From Adenanthera pavonina (Eukaryota > Streptophyta > Magnoliopsida > Fabales > Fabaceae): a stretch of DNA of 64,000 nucleotides. A program made the position numbers and the translations under genes. Below are positions 59,739 to 64,000 of this stretch, piece by piece (the first letter of the stretch is position 1; the number at the start of each line of letters is the position of its first letter). The stretch is from the NCBI GenBank assembly GCA_026686845.1, contig JAIVEN010000015.1, positions 37,446,970-37,510,969 on the forward strand. The letters run 5' to 3'. Under the pieces are notes generated by a model, which was given only the letters and a program-made list of their open reading frames with translations, was not told where the DNA came from and ran no database searches.

Positions 59739-59858
59739 TGGGGTGCAACACGAGGACTTCCCAGGAGGTCACCCATCCTAGTACTACTCTCGCCCAAGCA
59801 CGCTTCACTGCGGAGTTCTGATGGGATCCGGTGCATTAGTGCTGGTGTGATCGCACCC
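59739..59858 (-). rRNA. 5S rRNA copy 90 (G53 class)
   Basis: T53G only; block equivalent of copies 86 and 95. Confidence 0.97.
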
Positions 59859-60324
59859 GACGGTCGGGGCGCAATCATTTGTTTTCCCGACTCGCGCAGT
59901 CTCGAAAATCATGCCACGAGCAGTTCTCGGGAACCGTGCCACATTCGGACAGACCGGGGAGGCGGGGAATCAGGTCACGCTTTCTTGGCGGTTCATCCGG
60001 TCGCACCGGCTCAACCTGCCGGAGTATGGACCAGCCGATATCACGGGAGGAGAGAGAAAGCATCGGGACCCGGTCCGACCAGCAGAAAGTTGAAGCGAGC
60101 CGCCGCACGTCGCCGGATGGACCACTTCTCGCGGTCGGGTCGGACCTACCGGTGAAGCATGTCAACGGGTCGGACTTTCTCACCGGTTTGATCGGTGCAT
60201 TCCCGGCCTGCAAGTTGGCGTAAACCGGACGGAAAACGAAACCGGGCCAGCCGGGCTCGAACCATGATGCACAGAACCCGGCGGGGTGCTTCAGTTCAGT
60301 TTCAGAAACACACTGCGCAAAAGG

Positions 60325-60444
60325 TTGGGTGCAACACAAGGACTTCCCAGGAGGTCACCCATCCTAGTACTACTCTCGCCCAAGCACGCTTCACTGCGGA
60401 GTTCTAATGGGATCCGGTGCATTAGTGCTGGTGTGATCGCACCC
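60325..60444 (-). rRNA. 5S rRNA copy 91 (G53 class)
   Basis: T53G, C39T, C107T, C119A; identical allele in copy 96. Confidence 0.97.
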
Positions 60445-60910
60445 GACGGCCGGGGCGCAATCATTTGTTTTCCGGACTCGCGCAGTCTCGAAAAGTGTGC
60501 CACGAGCAGTTCTCGGGAACCGTGCCACATTCGGACAGACCGGTGAGGCGGGGAATCAGGTCACGCTTTCTTGGCGGTTCATCCGGTCGCACCGGCTCAA
60601 CCTGCCGGAGTATGGACCAGCCGATATCACGGGAGGAGAGAGAAAGCATCGGGACCCGGTCCGACCAGCAGAAAGTTGAAGCGAGCCGCCGCACGTCGCC
60701 CGATGGACCACTTCTCGCGGTCGGGTCGGACCTACCGGTGAAGCATGTCAACGGGTCGGACTTTCTCACCGGTTTGATCGGTGCATTCCCGGCCTGCAAG
60801 TTGGCGTAAACCGGACGGAAAACGAAACCGGGCCAGCCGGACTCGAACCATGATACACAGAACCCGGCGGGATGCTTCAGTTCAGTTTGAGAAACACACT
60901 GCGCAAAAGG

Positions 60911-61030
60911 TGGGGTGCAACACGAGGACTTCCCAGGAGGTCACCCATCCTAGTACTACTCTCGCCCAAGCACGCTTCACTGCGGAGTTCTAATGGGATC
61001 CGGTGCATTAGTGCTGGTGTGATCGCACCC
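60911..61030 (-). rRNA. 5S rRNA copy 92 (G53 class, hybrid unit)
   Basis: T53G and C39T but no C119A. Its 3' flank matches copies 81/97 while its 5' half and upstream region (gccgcaatc) match copy 87, so it is a likely recombination junction. Confidence 0.97.
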
Positions 61031-61496
61031 GACGGCCGGGCCGCAATCATTTGTTTTCCGGACTCGCGCAGTCTCGAAAAGTGTGCCACGAGCAGTTCTC
61101 GGGAACCGTGCCACATTCGGACAGACCGGTGAGGCGGGGAATCAGGTCACGCTTTCTTGGCGGTTCATCCGGTCGCACCGGCTCAACCTGCCGGAGTATG
61201 GACCAGCCGATATCACGGGACGAGAGAGAAAGCATCGGGACCCGGTCCGACCAGCAGAAAGTTGAAGCGAGCCGCCGCACGTCGCCCGATGGACCACTTC
61301 TCGCGGTCGGGTCGGACCTACCGGTGAAGCATGTCAACGGGTCGGACTTTCTCACCGGTTTGATCGGTGCATTCCCGGCCTGCAAGTTGGCGTAAACCGG
61401 ACGGAAAATGAAACCGGGCCAGCCGGACTCGAACCATGATGCACAGAAACCGGCGGGGTGCTTCAGTTCAGTTTGAGAAACACACTGCGCAAAAGG

Positions 61497-61615
61497 TGGG
61501 GTGCAACACGAGGACTTCCCAGGAGGTCACCCATCCTAGTACTACTCTCGCCCAGGCACGCTTAGCTGCGGAGTTCTGATGGGATCCGTGCATTAGTGCT
61601 GGTGTGATCGCACCC
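61497..61615 (-). rRNA. 5S rRNA copy 93 (C52 class, 1-nt deletion)
   Basis: T52C, T62C, C28/C29 deletion; repeat of copy 88 at 2929 bp. Confidence 0.96.
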
Positions 61616-62081
61616 GACGGCCGGGGCGCAATCATTTGTTTTCAGGACTCGCGCAGTCTCGAAAAGCGTGCCACGAGCAGTTCTCGGGAACCGTGCCACA
61701 TTCGGACAGACCGGTGAGGCGGGGAATCAGGTCACGCTTTCTTGGCGGTTCATCCGGTCGCACCGGCTCAACCTGCCGGAGTATGGACCAGCCGATATCA
61801 CGGGAGGAGAGAGAAAGTATCGGGACCCGGTCCGACCAGCAGAAAGTTGAAGCGAGCCGCCGCACGTCGCCCGATGGACCACTTCTCGCGGTCGGGTCGG
61901 ACCTACCGGTGAAGCATGTCAACGGGTCGGACTTTCTCACCGGTTTGATCGGTGCATTCCCGGCCTGCAAGTTGGCGTAAACCGGACGGAAAACGAAACC
62001 GGGCCAGCCGGGCTCGAACCATGATGCACAGAACCCGGCGGGGTGCTTCAGTTCAGTTTGAGAAACACACTGCGCAAAAGG

Positions 62082-62201
62082 TGGGGTGCAACACGAGGAC
62101 TTCCCAGGAGGTCACCCATCCTAGTACTACTCTCGCCCAAGCACGCTTCACTGCGGAGTTCTGATGGGATCCGGTGCATTAGTGCTGGTGTGATCGCACC
62201 C
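62082..62201 (-). rRNA. 5S rRNA copy 94 (G53 class)
   Basis: T53G only. Its upstream spacer differs from copy 89's at one base (gacagatcgg, 62290s). Confidence 0.97.
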
Positions 62202-62667
62202 GACGGCCGGGGCGCAATCATTTGTTTTCCCGACTCGCGCAGTCTCGAAAATCATGCCACGAGCAGTTCTCGGGAACCGTGCCACATTCGGACAGATCGG
62301 GGAGGCGGGGAATCAGGTCACGCTTTCTTGGCGGTTCATCCGGTCGCACCGGCTCAACCTGCCGGAGTATGGACCAGCCGATATCACGGGAGGAGAGAGA
62401 AAGCATCGGGACCCGGTCCGACCAGCAGAAAGTTGAAGCGAGCCGCCGCACGTCGCCGGATGGACCACTTCTCGCGGTCGGGTCGGACCTACCGGTGAAG
62501 CATGTCAACGGGTCGGACTTTCTCACCGGTTTGATCGGTGCATTCCCGGCCTGCAAGTTGGCGTAAACCGGACGGAAAACGAAACCGGGCCAGCCGGGCT
62601 CGAACCATGATGCACAGAACCCGGCGGGGTGCTTCAGTTCAGTTTGAGAAACACACTGCGCAAAAGG

Positions 62668-62787
62668 TGGGGTGCAACACGAGGACTTCCCAGGAGGTCA
62701 CCCATCCTAGTACTACTCTCGCCCAAGCACGCTTCACTGCGGAGTTCTGATGGGATCCGGTGCATTAGTGCTGGTGTGATCGCACCC
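62668..62787 (-). rRNA. 5S rRNA copy 95 (G53 class)
   Basis: T53G only. Confidence 0.97.
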
Positions 62788-63253
62788 GACGGTCGGGGCG
62801 CAATCATTTGTTTTCCCGACTCGCGCAGTCTCGAAAATCATGCCACGAGCAGTTCTCGGGAACCGTGCCACATTCGGACAGACCGGGGAGGCGGGGAATC
62901 AGGTCACGCTTTCTTGGCGGTTCATCCGGTCGCACCGGCTCAACCTGCCGGAGTATGGACCAGCCGATATCACGGGAGGAGAGAGAAAGCATCGGGACCC
63001 GGTCCGACCAGCAGAAAGTTGAAGCGAGCCGCCGCACGTCGCCGGATGGACCACTTCTCGCGGTCGGGTCGGACCTACCGGTGAAGCATGTCAACGGGTC
63101 GGACTTTCTCACCGGTTTGATCGGTGCATTCCCGGCCTGCAAGTTGGCGTAAACCGGACGGAAAACGAAACCGGGCCAGCCGGGCTCGAACCATGATGCA
63201 CAGAACCCGGCGGGGTGCTTCAGTTCAGTTTCAGAAACACACTGCGCAAAAGG

Positions 63254-63373
63254 TTGGGTGCAACACAAGGACTTCCCAGGAGGTCACCCATCCTAGTACT
63301 ACTCTCGCCCAAGCACGCTTCACTGCGGAGTTCTAATGGGATCCGGTGCATTAGTGCTGGTGTGATCGCACCC
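63254..63373 (-). rRNA. 5S rRNA copy 96 (G53 class)
   Basis: T53G, C39T, C107T, C119A. Confidence 0.97.
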
Positions 63374-63839
63374 GACGGCCGGGGCGCAATCATTTGTTTT
63401 CCGGACTCGCGCAGTCTCGAAAAGTGTGCCACGAGCAGTTCTCGGGAACCGTGCCACATTCGGACAGACCGGTGAGGCGGGGAATCAGGTCACGCTTTCT
63501 TGGCGGTTCATCCGGTCGCACCGGCTCAACCTGCCGGAGTATGGACCAGCCGATATCACGGGAGGAGAGAGAAAGCATCGGGACCCGGTCCGACCAGCAG
63601 AAAGTTGAAGCGAGCCGCCGCACGTCGCCCGATGGACCACTTCTCGCGGTCGGGTCGGACCTACCGGTGAAGCATGTCAACGGGTCGGACTTTCTCACCG
63701 GTTTGATCGGTGCATTCCCGGCCTGCAAGTTGGCGTAAACCGGACGGAAAACGAAACCGGGCCAGCCGGACTCGAACCATGATACACAGAACCCGGCGGG
63801 ATGCTTCAGTTCAGTTTGAGAAACACACTGCGCAAAAGG

Positions 63840-63959
63840 TGGGGTGCAACACGAGGACTTCCCAGGAGGTCACCCATCCTAGTACTACTCTCGCCCAAGC
63901 ACGCTTCACTGCGGAGTTCTGATGGGATCCGGTGCATTGGTGCTGGTGTGATCGCACCC
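63840..63959 (-). rRNA. 5S rRNA copy 97 (G53 class), last complete copy
   Basis: T53G and T21C; matches copy 81, 16 units away, rather than its neighbours. Its promoter region is complete up to the window end. Confidence 0.97.
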
Positions 63960-64000
63960 GACGGCCGGGGCGCAATCATTTGTTTTCCGGACTCGCGAAG

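Larger units (their letters stand above)
21281..64000 (-). repeat. 5S rDNA tandem array, right segment (73 complete units)
   Basis: Same repeat as the left segment, resuming inside a spacer exactly where the retrotransposon ends and running past the window edge. Units are mostly 585-586 bp. The C105G gene allele, common here, is not seen left of the element. Blocks of several units recur with shared rare variants at offsets of 1757, 2343, 2929, 3514, 5269, 6443 and about 7615 bp, i.e. whole numbers of units. The 466-bp spacers contain no recognisable protein or tRNA gene. Open frames of 60-150 codons on both strands simply follow the GC-rich repeat. Confidence 0.97.

Noticed and set aside
27..63922. 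Hundreds of open frames of 60-154 codons on both strands of the repeat, some nearly identical from unit to unit
   Set aside because: They lie in the GC-rich 5S spacer and across the 5S gene, overlap each other on both strands, and recur only because the DNA repeats. No domain, start context or codon pattern supports coding.
1..64000. Part of the 18S-5.8S-26S rDNA unit
   Set aside because: No sequence of the large rRNA genes is present; only 5S genes occur, as in separate plant 5S arrays.

Overview
The window is a stretch of plant nuclear 5S ribosomal DNA: a long tandem array of 5S rRNA genes interrupted once by an LTR retrotransposon. Three things point to a plant, probably an angiosperm. 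The 120-nt repeat core reads as a plant 5S rRNA on the minus strand, with A box, intermediate element and C box in the expected places. The genes form a separate tandem array with long spacers. The inserted element carries decayed protein motifs of a plant-type Ty3/gypsy chromovirus. The species cannot be named from the sequence alone. No protein gene, tRNA gene or CRISPR array is supported.

Layout: positions 1-14094 hold the 5' end of one 5S gene cut by the window edge and 24 complete copies. Positions 14095-21280 hold a 7186-bp LTR retrotransposon on the minus strand, flanked by the 5-bp target duplication ACCGT. Positions 21281-64000 hold 73 more complete copies. All 97 copies are on the minus strand. 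A standard unit is 586 bp: a 120-nt gene plus a 466-bp GC-rich spacer. Gene positions below count from the 5' end of the sense (minus) strand and are compared with the plant 5S sequence as I know it.

The genes fall into two main allele classes that are interleaved along the array. One (54 copies) has T53G in the A box and is normally full length. The other (37 copies) has T52C, and 33 of those also lack one C of the C28/C29 pair, so they are 119 nt. Four copies keep T52/T53 but have T62G, and two have T52A with T62G. By eye, no copy has the plain plant A box over positions 50-64. Other copies have a damaged intermediate element, a T4 terminator cut to T3, or a start-site change. Shared rare variants show blocks of 3-13 units that were duplicated as blocks, strongest at 33-40 kb and 56-64 kb.

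The retrotransposon has an intact 3' LTR (2617 bp, lower coordinates), a 5' LTR cut down to 847 bp, a polypurine tract, and stop-ridden relics of reverse transcriptase, RNase H and a chromodomain-type tail. Its LTR copies differ at only about 12 positions in 847, while its coding region is badly decayed. It may therefore have moved as a non-autonomous element. The array on its two sides carries different allele spectra.
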